Shown: piece by piece, positions 1 through 7,894 of the stretch | How the letters are laid out: every line of letters starts with the position of its first letter | How positions within the stretch are numbered: position 1 is the first letter of the stretch | Source: Vibrio tarriae | GTDB taxonomy: Bacteria > Pseudomonadota > Gammaproteobacteria > Enterobacterales > Vibrionaceae | Direction: 5' to 3' | Assembly (NCBI RefSeq): GCF_002216685.1 | Contig: NZ_CP022353.1 | Span: 1,860,001-1,924,000 of the forward strand | Length of the DNA: 64,000 nt | Program-made: the position numbers and the translations under genes | The notes under the pieces: generated by a model | The model's input: only the letters and a program-made list of their open reading frames with translations | Database searches by the model: none | Told to the model about the DNA's origin: nothing

Positions 1-13
1 AGGAAGGGTATAG
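1..13. repeat. Terminal piece of an ERIC element cut by the window edge
   Basis: The first 13 bases match the right-hand end (AGGAAGGGTATAG) of the ERIC copy ending near 44594. The rest of the element would lie outside the window. It sits just past the vpsQ stop codon, a typical intergenic ERIC position. The match is short, so the call is tentative. Confidence 0.5.
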
Positions 14-25
14 TGAAAAGAAAGT

Positions 26-460
26 CTAATAAGGCTCTCTTTGCTTACGTTGGAGTAAACCCGCGAGCATAGTGTTGATCACGCTGGCCAGTGTCACCCC
101 AATGAAACTGGCTAAGATGTCTTGAATAGAAAAAGTGCGAAGTGGTGTGAAGGCTTGAATACCTTCATCAATCAAGCAGCAAATCGCCACCAACAGGCCA
201 GTGACGATGATCATCTTATAGCTGTGGCTCGTGGCAGAAAGCACTCGATACAGCGCCAACGTCAGCAACATGGCTAATAGGCCATGCAAATGGGTATCTC
301 CCCCCACTGCCCTTTCTAATTGGTAAACATAATCGGCATGCCAGCCGGAAGATTTCAACCAAGAAGCCAAAGCCGTCGACAAGGCTAACAAGCCAAACAA
401 CACCAAAGAAACTGGACGCTGTTGATAGATTTGACGGCCTATTTTAAGACGCTGTTGCAA
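26..460 (-). CDS. vpsQ: VpsQ, VanZ-like small membrane protein
   Basis: A 144-residue hydrophobic protein with about four membrane segments (roughly residues 17-35, 55-72, 80-98 and 115-135). It shows the VanZ-family signature: an acidic/His patch (GGDTHLHG, about 53-60) and DEGIQAFTPLR with a following QD in the second half. VanZ-like proteins are common in exopolysaccharide operons, but their chemistry is not established. It is the last gene of the vps-II operon and overlaps the end of vpsP by 22 bp. The only in-frame start after the upstream stop is TTG at 460, so initiation is probably translationally coupled. Identity as VpsQ rests on position and family. Confidence 0.85.
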   Translation of the reverse strand: MQQRLKIGRQIYQQRPVSLVLFGLLALSTALASWLKSSGWHADYVYQLERAVGGDTHLHGLLAMLLTLALYRVLSATSHSYKMIIVTGLLVAICCLIDEGIQAFTPLRTFSIQDILASFIGVTLASVINTMLAGLLQRKQREPY

Positions 461-1110
461 ATGGAAATCTCTAATTTGGGCTCACGGCGTGAGGCTAAAG
501 TGCAAGCCAGTTTGAACTGATGCGCCGATTTTAGGTAATCCGCCAAAAGGTGTCGACTGTTTTTGCCGTCTAGTCCGCGCGCCAGATGTTCAATCACCAA
601 CCACTTTTGTTCACTATCCCACTGTTTCCAGTGTGCTAACCCCACCTGCGAGATGGCAATATTCACGGCTGGTGTATACGGCCCATACCGGTCAGCATTG
701 CGCATAAATTTATCGAGAGAGTCCTTGCTCGAATGAGGCTGCGTTGCATCATGAGCAGATAACTGAGCTTCAATCTTTAACAATTCAGCCCAAGTGTCAG
801 GCCAAGTTGGGCGCCGCTCGGCACTGTCCAGAAACGCGGTTTTAGCCGCATGCAACGCTTGCTGCGTATCTTGCTCCTGAGCAAGATACGCTTGCCACTG
901 AAAAATCCGTCCCTGTAAAAAATAATACTGCGGATGTTCAGGGCTATACTCAATCGCACTCTTGATAGCCTTGTGCGCATCATCCACGGCCGAGAGCGTC
1001 GCCGGAGAATGATTCCAAGCTAGCAGAGCCTTCTCAGCGGTAACACCATACAAGGAGGCGATCCCTTGTTGGAAGGCGAAATAGATCACCCACAACGCAG
1101 AACTCGCCAC
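439..1110 (-). CDS. vpsP: VpsP, vps-II protein with N-terminal membrane anchor and TPR-like helices
   Basis: The open frame gives 223 residues from a GTG start at 1110. The N-terminus is a hydrophobic anchor (about residues 2-20). The rest looks like an alpha-helical tetratricopeptide-type periplasmic domain (SPEHPQYYFLQGRIFQWQA, then RPTWPDTWAELLKIEAQL). Its position between vpsO and vpsQ identifies it as VpsP; the precise role in VPS assembly is unknown. The start is doubtful. Just upstream on the coding strand is a run of eight Ts (1132-1139). With seven Ts, a GTG overlapping the vpsO stop (GTGA, at 1147) would be in frame and add an Arg-containing leader of about 12 residues before the anchor. 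Either initiation is at 1110 or this copy has slipped. Confidence 0.75.
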   Translation of the reverse strand: MASSALWVIYFAFQQGIASLYGVTAEKALLAWNHSPATLSAVDDAHKAIKSAIEYSPEHPQYYFLQGRIFQWQAYLAQEQDTQQALHAAKTAFLDSAERRPTWPDTWAELLKIEAQLSAHDATQPHSSKDSLDKFMRNADRYGPYTPAVNIAISQVGLAHWKQWDSEQKWLVIEHLARGLDGKNSRHLLADYLKSAHQFKLACTLASRREPKLEISICNSVLK

Positions 1111-1143
1111 CCCGACACGCCATCCAAACTGAAAAAAAAGCGT

Positions 1144-3357
1144 TCACTTTGCCGCGCCCGATTTCGTCTCTTCGCCATAGTAAGCTTGGTAGTGATAATA
1201 GCCGCTGTAGCGTGAAGCCTTTTTCGCATTAAGACGATTGAGTATCACACCATCAATACGACTGCCCTGCTGAGTCAATTTACCCACCACTTCCCGCACG
1301 ACTGGCGTTCGAGTATGGTTGGCATCAATCACCAAAATCACAGAGTCCACGTATTGCGCCAGCATAAAGCTATCGCTCACCGCGAGACAGGGTGGCGTAT
1401 CAATCACAATGCGTTGATAGCGAGTACGTAAATCGGCCAACAGTTCACTAAATTTGCTCGAAGAGAGCAGCTCTAACGGGTTGGAGGCATAAACACCCGC
1501 AGTGAGAATATCGAGCCCGGATTGCTCATCATGGTAGACGCAATCTTCTAAGCTCTGCGTGCCATTGAGTAAATTGGTGACGCCCGGTTGTGAGCCAGAA
1601 ATGCCAAAACGGTGCGCAATCGCCGGTTTGCGTAAATCACAGTCAATCAACAAGGTTTTTTCCATTTGTGCCAACGACAAGGCCAAGTTCAGGCTAGATG
1701 TCGTTTTCCCCTCCCCGGGCAGACAAGATGTGAGCATCACGACATGCTGATCTTGATTGACATGCGCAAGCAAATAGCTGGTCCGTATCGTGCGCACCGC
1801 TTCGGTTAGCTCACGCAGTTTCTCATCAAAATAGGCTTTCGCATCCAGTTTGCCACGCTGTTTACGCACCACAGGAACAACACCCAATAAACTCAGTGCC
1901 AGCTGTTTCTCGACCTGTTTGATGTCGGCAAAGGTATCAGTCATCGCATCAGCGATAAACGCCACTACACAAGCAAAACCAAACGACACCACAAAGGCGA
2001 GCAATACAATCAACTTTTTGTTGGGTTTACTCGGCGCTAACGGTGCACTGGCTTGATCAGTAAAGCGAGCGATCGTGGTATTAAAATCCCCCGAAGCACT
2101 GGTCTCTTTTTGACGCGCTAAAAACAGGTCAAACAGTTCACGGTTGGTTTGCACTTCGCGCTTAAGCTCAGAATACTTGGCATTTTTTACAGTCAGCGTC
2201 TGAAACTCAGATTTACGCTGATTAAATTCCGTTTGTAATGATCGCTCGGATTGCTTGGCCGCTTGCACCTCGTTGTTGATCCCATTGAGTAACTGCCTTA
2301 GCTCTGCACGCAGATTTTTACGCACCGCTTCTAACTGCGCTGATGCCGATTTCAATTTCGGGTGTTTAGGGCCATAACGCTTAGAAAACTCCGAGACTTT
2401 CCGCTCGGCATCCACTTCTGCGACTTTCAAATCACGAATGGTTGGGTGATTGGAAATTTCAGGAATCGACGACAAAGCCGTCAAGTCACTGTCATTTTTA
2501 CTGTAACTGTTCGCCACTTGATACAACGTTTCTGCCGCCACACGGCGATCGCGTGCTTTGTTCATCTGCGAGGTCAGATCTTCCAACTCTTGCGTTGCGA
2601 GCCCTTCGACACCTTGCACATCAACCAAGCCTTCCGCTTGCAAAAATGCTTGTAACTTAGCTTCTGATTCTCGTAATTGAGTACGCAGCTCTTCCATACG
2701 GGTGTTTAGCCAAGTATTTGCCTTTAGCTCCACCTCTAACTTAGCTTCCAAATGGCTGTCCATGTATACCCGTGCAATCTCATTAGCGATTTTCGCCGCC
2801 AACTTAGGATCACCTGCAGTGTAGTAGATATTCACCAACTGGGTTTTGCGGATCGGGCTAATCTCCATCCCGCGTTTGAACTTATACAAGATCAGTCGAT
2901 TTTGGCGATACGCTTCCAAATCAGGATCGGCGACGGTCTCTTCCTGCTTAAATCCCTGTAGGAATGGCATCCACTCTACCAAGCGTTCTTTTAAGCTTGG
3001 AGAAGCGTCGCTCTCTGGGCTTAAGTCGAATTCTGGATCGGAGGCTAAATCAAGTCGTTCAATGACTTCTTGAGCGATCGTGTCGGATTTGAGGATCTCA
3101 ATTTGGGTCAGGTAATACTCCTGACTTTTGGTATCGAGTCCATACACTTCTTCAATAGATACCGCTTTCGCTTGCGTCGATTCAATCAAAATAGTCGCAC
3201 GCGCTGTGTATTCTGAGCGCATTGAGAGCACGAACAGTAAGGTGATCGCCGTCACCATCACGGAGAAAAGTAAGATGCGCCACTTATAGTTAAGTAGCAC
3301 ATTAAAATACTGACGAATATCGATCACTTCTTCTTGAGTGAATTGTTTACCTGTCAT
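1144..3357 (-). CDS. vpsO: VpsO, Wzc-type polysaccharide co-polymerase / tyrosine autokinase
   Basis: A 737-residue protein with the classic Wzc layout: Wzz domain with first membrane segment near 28-45, a long periplasmic coiled-coil region (about 200-420), a second membrane segment near 445-470, then a cytoplasmic BY-kinase domain. Visible kinase motifs are Walker A (PGEGKTTSS, about 545), Walker A' (LLIDCDLRKP) and Walker B (IVIDTPP). A C-terminal tyrosine cluster (YSGYYHYQAYY, six Tyr) is the expected autophosphorylation tail. It controls chain length and export of the polysaccharide together with VpsN. VpsU, a low-molecular-weight phosphatase at 26156-26659, is the likely opposing enzyme. 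It lies 24 bp downstream of vpsN in the operon. Confidence 0.95.
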   Translation of the reverse strand: MTGKQFTQEEVIDIRQYFNVLLNYKWRILLFSVMVTAITLLFVLSMRSEYTARATILIESTQAKAVSIEEVYGLDTKSQEYYLTQIEILKSDTIAQEVIERLDLASDPEFDLSPESDASPSLKERLVEWMPFLQGFKQEETVADPDLEAYRQNRLILYKFKRGMEISPIRKTQLVNIYYTAGDPKLAAKIANEIARVYMDSHLEAKLEVELKANTWLNTRMEELRTQLRESEAKLQAFLQAEGLVDVQGVEGLATQELEDLTSQMNKARDRRVAAETLYQVANSYSKNDSDLTALSSIPEISNHPTIRDLKVAEVDAERKVSEFSKRYGPKHPKLKSASAQLEAVRKNLRAELRQLLNGINNEVQAAKQSERSLQTEFNQRKSEFQTLTVKNAKYSELKREVQTNRELFDLFLARQKETSASGDFNTTIARFTDQASAPLAPSKPNKKLIVLLAFVVSFGFACVVAFIADAMTDTFADIKQVEKQLALSLLGVVPVVRKQRGKLDAKAYFDEKLRELTEAVRTIRTSYLLAHVNQDQHVVMLTSCLPGEGKTTSSLNLALSLAQMEKTLLIDCDLRKPAIAHRFGISGSQPGVTNLLNGTQSLEDCVYHDEQSGLDILTAGVYASNPLELLSSSKFSELLADLRTRYQRIVIDTPPCLAVSDSFMLAQYVDSVILVIDANHTRTPVVREVVGKLTQQGSRIDGVILNRLNAKKASRYSGYYHYQAYYGEETKSGAAK

Positions 3358-3381
3358 CTTGTGTACCGTTACACCCTAAAA

Positions 3382-3909
3382 TTAAAAGAAGCTTTCGGCG
3401 ACTGTCAGTATGTCACCGGGTTGAAGTTTACTCAGTAGTGTGGCTTTGGTCGGTTTGGCTTCCGGATCGTCGCTACTGGAGATAAACAGATTGGTTTTTG
3501 AGGCACGCTCAGTAAACCCACCTGCGATGGTGATGGCTTTATTCACCGTTAAACCGGGATGATAAGGATAACTTCCGGGCTTCATCACCTGACCATTCAC
3601 AAAGAATGGACGGTATTCAAGGATCGAAACAGAGACATTGGGGTTAAGCAGATAACCATCCAGCAAACCATCATGGATGGCGACTTTCACCTCTTCTAAG
3701 GTTTTACCCTTTAAGCGAATTTTGCCAAGGAATGGATAATCAATCGTACCGTTATCGCTGACGCGGGTCTCCACTGAAAGCTCGGGCTCATCATAGACTT
3801 GAATACGAATCTGATCGCCAACACCGAGACGATAAAAATCATCATTGGCTACAGCCAATGATGGCCACACCACTAGGCATAGCAAAAAAGAGAGTAGGTA
3901 CTTCATCAT
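3382..3909 (-). CDS. vpsN: VpsN, Wza-type polysaccharide export protein
   Basis: A 175-residue secreted protein with a signal peptide (about 1-21, ending near VANDD). A polysaccharide-biosynthesis/export domain follows (LGVGDQIRIQVYDEPELS, then DNGTIDYPFLGKIRLKG), then an SLBB-like domain (FFVNGQVMKPGSYPYHPG, TVNKAITIAGGF). It is shorter than full Wza and lacks a Cys lipobox and the C-terminal transmembrane helix, so it is probably the periplasmic part of the export channel. VpsM next door could supply an outer-membrane barrel. The start is one of two adjacent ATGs at 3909/3906, only 3 bp after the vpsM stop, implying coupled translation. Confidence 0.92.
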   Translation of the reverse strand: MMKYLLSFLLCLVVWPSLAVANDDFYRLGVGDQIRIQVYDEPELSVETRVSDNGTIDYPFLGKIRLKGKTLEEVKVAIHDGLLDGYLLNPNVSVSILEYRPFFVNGQVMKPGSYPYHPGLTVNKAITIAGGFTERASKTNLFISSSDDPEAKPTKATLLSKLQPGDILTVAESFF

Positions 3910-3912
3910 GGG

Positions 3913-5139
3913 TTACATCACGCCCTGTACAGACAGGTAATACACATTTTGACTATAGCTTAGCGAGTCGATATTGGAATCTTTCCGCTCGCGTCCTACA
4001 CCCAACTCAAAGGTGAGCCAACGGCGAAAATCATAGCTGGCACGTAAACTCGCATTGGTAGTTTCATCATCACGATTCGATGCCGTGTAGTCTTCTTCTA
4101 AACGCGTTAATGTCGCTTCGGTAGTCCATTGGGTATTCCAATTGTGTGACCAGTTGACTTGATAGGTCGCTGCGTCAATCGCATCACCATCGCCATCAGA
4201 GTCGGTCGAACGTCGATTGGTCACCAATTGGAGCGCTGAGTAAGTACGGATCAGATAAGTGACATCGACATCCCATGAGAAAGAGTCAAAGTCTTTACGA
4301 TTGGCTGCATCGAAATCTTTTTGCTGGTAGCCGATCTTAGCATTGCCTCGCAACTTACCTGTGGCATCCCAAGAAGCACCTAAATAGCCAAAGTAGTGGA
4401 TATTATCTTTGCTTCTGGCTCCCGGTGCGATCACGTCATATTGACGAGAGTTAGCAATCACTTGCGCGATAAATGAGGTACGCGGTAGTGCCTGATAATA
4501 AAAAGTGGAGTTAAAGCGCAGCTCATCCCAATCCTGATATTGAGTAATGGTGCGGTTATTTTGATAAGTAAAATCTTGCCAACCGATATTGGTTTCAATC
4601 CGGCCAATCGCTTCTGTTGAACCAAAACCATACCCAAGATTGGCACTGTGGCTCTCATATTGGTTGTAATCAAGCCCGAGTGTCGTATCGTTCTCGCCAC
4701 GGCCTTCATGAGCTAAGGCTAAGTTATACTCAAACCCGATGCGGTGGCGGGAGTTCAATTCCCAATCACTAGTCAGATCAAGATAATGATCGGTAAAATT
4801 ATCTTGTTGAGAACTAAAATAGGTTCCGTTACGAAAGCGGTAACCCAACTGGGTTTTGCTGCCTTGCGGTTCGACCATAAAACCGACACCCGATTCAATA
4901 ACCGAGAAGGCCGAACTATCTTGCTGTTGGTTTGATTTGGCCAAGTTATCGTTGTAGCCCGTCGAAAGGTTAAGAAACGGCACGATCGCCATCCCAGATT
5001 CTGTCACGATAGGATTCGGCGTTGGCTTCGCAGCCCCCAATGGCGCATAAATCGCAACCAGCGTGACCAAGCTGGCTGAAAAAAGAGAAGTCAGTTTAAT
5101 CGGTTCCATTTGTCTGCACTTATTTAAATCGATATTCAT
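3913..5139 (-). CDS. vpsM: VpsM, outer-membrane beta-barrel of the VPS exporter
   Basis: A 408-residue protein with an N-terminal export signal (hydrophobic stretch about 15-36), followed by alternating aromatic/polar beta strands typical of an outer-membrane barrel (SAFSVIESGVGFMV, SFSWDVDVTYLIRTY, LTFELGVGRERKD). The C-terminus ends in strand-like residues (NVYYLSVQGVM). Such BBP2-type barrels accompany exopolysaccharide secretion loci. The start may be ATG 5139 or ATG 5109 (the residue numbered 11 here); neither has a strong ribosome site. It follows vpsL by 40 bp. Transport across the outer membrane is inferred from fold and operon position. Confidence 0.88.
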   Translation of the reverse strand: MNIDLNKCRQMEPIKLTSLFSASLVTLVAIYAPLGAAKPTPNPIVTESGMAIVPFLNLSTGYNDNLAKSNQQQDSSAFSVIESGVGFMVEPQGSKTQLGYRFRNGTYFSSQQDNFTDHYLDLTSDWELNSRHRIGFEYNLALAHEGRGENDTTLGLDYNQYESHSANLGYGFGSTEAIGRIETNIGWQDFTYQNNRTITQYQDWDELRFNSTFYYQALPRTSFIAQVIANSRQYDVIAPGARSKDNIHYFGYLGASWDATGKLRGNAKIGYQQKDFDAANRKDFDSFSWDVDVTYLIRTYSALQLVTNRRSTDSDGDGDAIDAATYQVNWSHNWNTQWTTEATLTRLEEDYTASNRDDETTNASLRASYDFRRWLTFELGVGRERKDSNIDSLSYSQNVYYLSVQGVM

Positions 5140-5179
5140 TCAAGAGTAGCACTAGCACTCGCTGCGCAAGTGCTCTGCC

Positions 5180-6575
5180 TTAATACGCATTCTTTCCAAC
5201 AAATCCTTTAAAAATGGTCAGAAAGACGATTTTCAGGTCAAACCACAACGACCAACGATGGATGTAGTCCAGATCAAACTGTACTCGCTTCTCCATCTTG
5301 TCGAGCGTATCAGTTTCACCACGCCAACCATTGATCTGTGCCCATCCAGTAATACCGGGCTTCACTTTGTGGCGTAGCATGTAACGGTTCACTATGGTGC
5401 GATATTGCTCATTGTGTGCAACAGCATGAGGCCTTGGCCCAACAATCGACATGGTTCCTTGCAACACGTTGAAAAATTGCGGTAATTCATCCAGCGATGT
5501 ACGACGAATGAACGCACCAAACCGCGTAACTCGTGGATCTCCTTTGGTGGCTTGCTGCACATGACTGCCATTATCCATCACTCGCATGCTGCGGAATTTC
5601 CAAACTTGGATCGGTTTGCCATCTAAACCATAGCGGTTTTGTTTAAAAATGATGGGTCCAGGCGAGCTCAGCTTAACGCCAATAGCGATGGCTAATAATA
5701 CGGGGCTGATCAGAAGCAAAATCAAACTGCTCAGCACCAGATCTTCAAAGCGTTTAACCCAGTTAAGTAGGCCATTAAATGGCGTATCAAAAATGCTAAA
5801 CGCGTTGACATCACCAATCGTGTACCAGCGTGAGTGCAGTAAATTAAAAGTAAAAAAGTCAGGCACTATGTAGGTATTGACCGTACTGTCCGAAAACGCA
5901 TCCAAAAATTTGGTTGATACGGCGCTGTGCTTGCATGGGCAAGGCAATGTAAACATTTTGCACCTGCCCAGTTTTCGCAAGACTTAATGCATCATTGACA
6001 TTCCCCAACACAGGCACACCATCTTTAAGGCGTTCAGGCGCACGATCATCATAAAAACCTTGCATCACAATCCCTAACTCAGGGTTTTTAAGCAGATTGG
6101 CAGATAACTCTTGCCCTTGGGTGGTCATGCCAATAATGACCGCTTTCTTGGTGTGCAGCCCCTTTTGGTGCATGTAGTGAATGGTTGCAAACGCTAAGAC
6201 ACGCCAGCCAATCAAACCCAAAAAGACACCAACAAACCAAGCCCCCATTACCATGCGAGAAAACTCAATCCCTGTTTTGGAGAAGTAACCCAATAGGGTC
6301 AAGCTAGCGATGGTCGCCGTCCAACAGAATGCCGTATGCAAAGAAAGTGAACGCAGCTTTGCTGTCCGCCAGCCACTGTAAATATCTAAACTTTCAGCAA
6401 TGTAGGAGTAAAAAAGCACTCCGAGCAGCGCAACCGAAATATAAGACATGGTGACAACATGCTGATTAAACTTAATCGATACATACATAATTACTAATAT
6501 AAAAATGCTATCAATTAATCGGTAGAAGAATTTACCGTGATAGTTAGTAATGCGTATTCTACTTTTTTCCTTCAT
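5180..6575 (-). pseudogene. vpsL: vpsL, initiating undecaprenyl-phosphate sugar transferase, frameshifted
   Basis: This should encode a protein of about 465 residues of the WcaJ/PssY family. An N-terminal half has four membrane segments and a CoA-binding-like fold (KKAVIIGMTTQGQ). A C-terminal bacterial sugar-transferase domain carries FKQNRYGLDG, KFRSM, RRTSLDELPQFFNVL and RHKVKPGITGWAQ. The two halves lie in different frames. Reading from 6575 the N-terminal frame runs to INQI and then ends at 5859 after 24 unrelated residues. The C-terminal frame resumes from LDAFSDSTVNTY. Removing one base from the T5 run (A5 on the plus strand, 5904-5908) joins them exactly, and the total length is one base over a multiple of three. 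ATG 6575 (or GTG 6578) follows an AGGAG. The protein would add the first sugar-1-phosphate to undecaprenyl phosphate, so loss should block VPS synthesis. An assembly error is the alternative. Confidence 0.93.
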
Positions 6576-6829
6576 CACTAGACGCTCCTAACCGATGTGA
6601 GATTTCCCAAAGAATAATTGGAATGTATTAATTATTTTTTAAAGACTACATCTTTATCAATAGAAAAATCTGCGTCAATTCTAAGACTAGCAATAAATAA
6701 AAAATTCAAATAAAACTTATTAAAAAGAGCTTTAATGCATATAAGATTACATTGAAAAATTCATTAAAACAAAATAAAAACAACAACTTAAACAAATAAG
6801 GTTTTTGATTGGCACATTTAATAAAATCA

Positions 6830-6853
6830 ATACATAAACTTAAGTTTATGTAT
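6830..6853. promoter_or_regulatory. 24-bp perfect palindrome, candidate regulator binding site
   Basis: The half-site ATACATAAACTT is followed immediately by its exact reverse complement AAGTTTATGTAT. It lies about 255 bp upstream of the vpsL start and 220 bp upstream of rbmE. Perfect symmetry of this length suggests a dimeric regulator site. VpsT, a LuxR-family c-di-GMP-dependent activator of vpsL, is the obvious candidate, but I am not matching a published consensus. Confidence 0.55.
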
Positions 6854-6918
6854 AAAATAAACTATAAACCTACTAATTCGTGCAATTAAAAAACAAAAGA
6901 TTGAATTACAAAAACAAC

Positions 6919-7038
6919 ATGAGCAGTATTATGCTTGGGATTTGGTTTGATTTAATTTTGAGAAAAAACCAAAAACAAATTATTAAACAAACAACTTTGG
7001 TCAGTCGTGTTTTAAAATGTCGTAAAGAAAGAGTATGA
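6919..7038 (+). CDS. Possible short ORF of 39 residues upstream of rbmE
   Basis: ATG at 6919 opens a 39-codon frame ending in TGA at 7036-7038. The product would begin MSSIMLGIWFDLILRK and be basic (several Lys/Arg, QIIKQTT, LKCRKERV). It has no clear Shine-Dalgarno sequence and lies in the AT-rich control region, so it may be chance. It ends 32 bp before the next gene. Published maps of this locus list both an rbmE and an rbmF between rbmD and vpsL, so a short annotated gene here is conceivable. Confidence 0.25.
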   Translation: MSSIMLGIWFDLILRKNQKQIIKQTTLVSRVLKCRKERV

Positions 7039-7070
7039 ATCATTGGTTCTTAAAGGAAAAATAAAACAAT

Positions 7071-7676
7071 ATGAAATCTATCCCATTATCGTTGGTGCTA
7101 TTCATTGCATTTTTTCCGAGCATGAATGCATTCGCAGAATCTGAAATTAACACTATCACTTCATTTGACCCTGCTCTGTGTACACAGGATAACCAGTTGA
7201 ACGATGCCTTAAATCAAACCACAGATCTACTGGTGACGGTGAAAGCACTCATGGCAGCATGTCCTGATAATGCCGTACAAATCGCCACCCTTGCGAGCAG
7301 CCTGAATCCATCACTGACACGTGAAATTTATCTCGTTCTCTTTACTGATGTTGCTGATGACCAGCGAGTGCAACTCGCCGTTGATGCGGTGCGAAGTGTC
7401 GAACAAGAACAGCGTGCCGATGTGGTACAAGCCGCGATTGAAAGTGCGCCACAAGAGCTTGCTCAAGCGATTGTTGATGCCGTTGCCGAAGCTGGGTTGA
7501 TGGATCCAACCGAGATTATTATCGCCGCTATCGCAGGAGGTGCAGATCCAGGCTCGATCACTGAACCAACCGCGGCAGGTATTGCTACGCCGCCACCAAT
7601 TGCATTGGCTCCGGGCGTAACCAATACCTTCGGCACAGGTAACGGTAATGGTGGCGGAACTGCATCACCGAATTAA
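7071..7676 (+). CDS. Secreted matrix-locus protein of unknown function (RbmE/RbmF position)
   Basis: A 201-residue protein with a clear signal peptide (residues 1-22, MNAFAES cleavage region). The mature part is Ala/Val/Asp/Gln-rich and mostly helical, with repeated short motifs (VQLAVDAVRSVEQEQ, VQAAIESAPQELAQAIVDAVAEA). It ends in a low-complexity Gly/Asn tail (TFGTGNGNGGG). Two cysteines (near residues 37 and 64) could form a disulfide. The start ATG at 7071 follows AAGGAAAA. Its place between rbmD and vpsL corresponds to rbmE/rbmF of V. cholerae, genes co-regulated with vps; I cannot tell which name applies and no function is recognisable. Confidence 0.75.
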   Translation: MKSIPLSLVLFIAFFPSMNAFAESEINTITSFDPALCTQDNQLNDALNQTTDLLVTVKALMAACPDNAVQIATLASSLNPSLTREIYLVLFTDVADDQRVQLAVDAVRSVEQEQRADVVQAAIESAPQELAQAIVDAVAEAGLMDPTEIIIAAIAGGADPGSITEPTAAGIATPPPIALAPGVTNTFGTGNGNGGGTASPN

Positions 7677-7737
7677 TCCAACATCATCAACTTGATATTG
7701 CAGCCATGCCGTCTAAAAACACTTCTCCATGCACATA

Positions 7738-7780
7738 GAAACTTGGGTTTGGTGAACGAACATAACCAAACCCAAGTTTC
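7738..7780. repeat. Long hairpin (16-bp arms) after the rbmE-like gene
   Basis: The arms GAAACTTGGGTTTGGT (7738-7753) and ACCAAACCCAAGTTTC (7765-7780) are perfect reverse complements around an 11-base loop. There is no U-tract on either strand, so a simple intrinsic terminator is not obvious. It may stabilise the upstream transcript end or act as a regulatory RNA structure. Confidence 0.8.
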
Positions 7781-7832
7781 AAGTTGTGAACGGGTAACGT
7801 TGTGGCTGATACAAGTTGGAGAATGTTCCTCA

Positions 7833-7869
7833 TTACCCACTTAAGCCGATCTAATCTTTAAGTGGGTAA
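7833..7869. repeat. Hairpin with 12-bp arms in the rbmD leader
   Basis: TTACCCACTTAA (7833-7844) pairs with TTAAGTGGGTAA (7858-7869), with a 13-base loop. It ends 25 bases before the rbmD start. It could be an operator or a leader structure; no U-tract follows. Confidence 0.75.
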
Positions 7870-7894
7870 ACTGCTACTTTGAGCCGCCGATTTT

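Larger units (their letters stand above)
6579..7070. promoter_or_regulatory. Divergent AT-rich control region between vpsL and rbmE
   Basis: This stretch of 492 bp separates vpsL (minus) from rbmE (plus) and is markedly AT-rich with many A/T tracts. It contains the 24-bp palindrome listed separately, a TTTTGAGAAAAAA element near 6956-6968 and one possible short reading frame (6919-7038). In V. cholerae the vpsL promoter is known to be controlled by VpsR, VpsT and H-NS with c-di-GMP; the base composition fits H-NS binding. Exact sites and the transcription start cannot be fixed by eye. Confidence 0.7.

Noticed and set aside
5859..5980. Programmed ribosomal frameshifting to produce full VpsL
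   Set aside because: A forward shift would be needed, and the site (ATT TTT GGA) is not a known slippery or stimulated site; a five-base run is also short for transcriptional slippage.
6579..7070. A c-di-GMP (GEMM) riboswitch upstream of vps or rbm genes
   Set aside because: I could not find the conserved GEMM core or its two helices in this AT-rich region; direct transcription-factor control is better supported.
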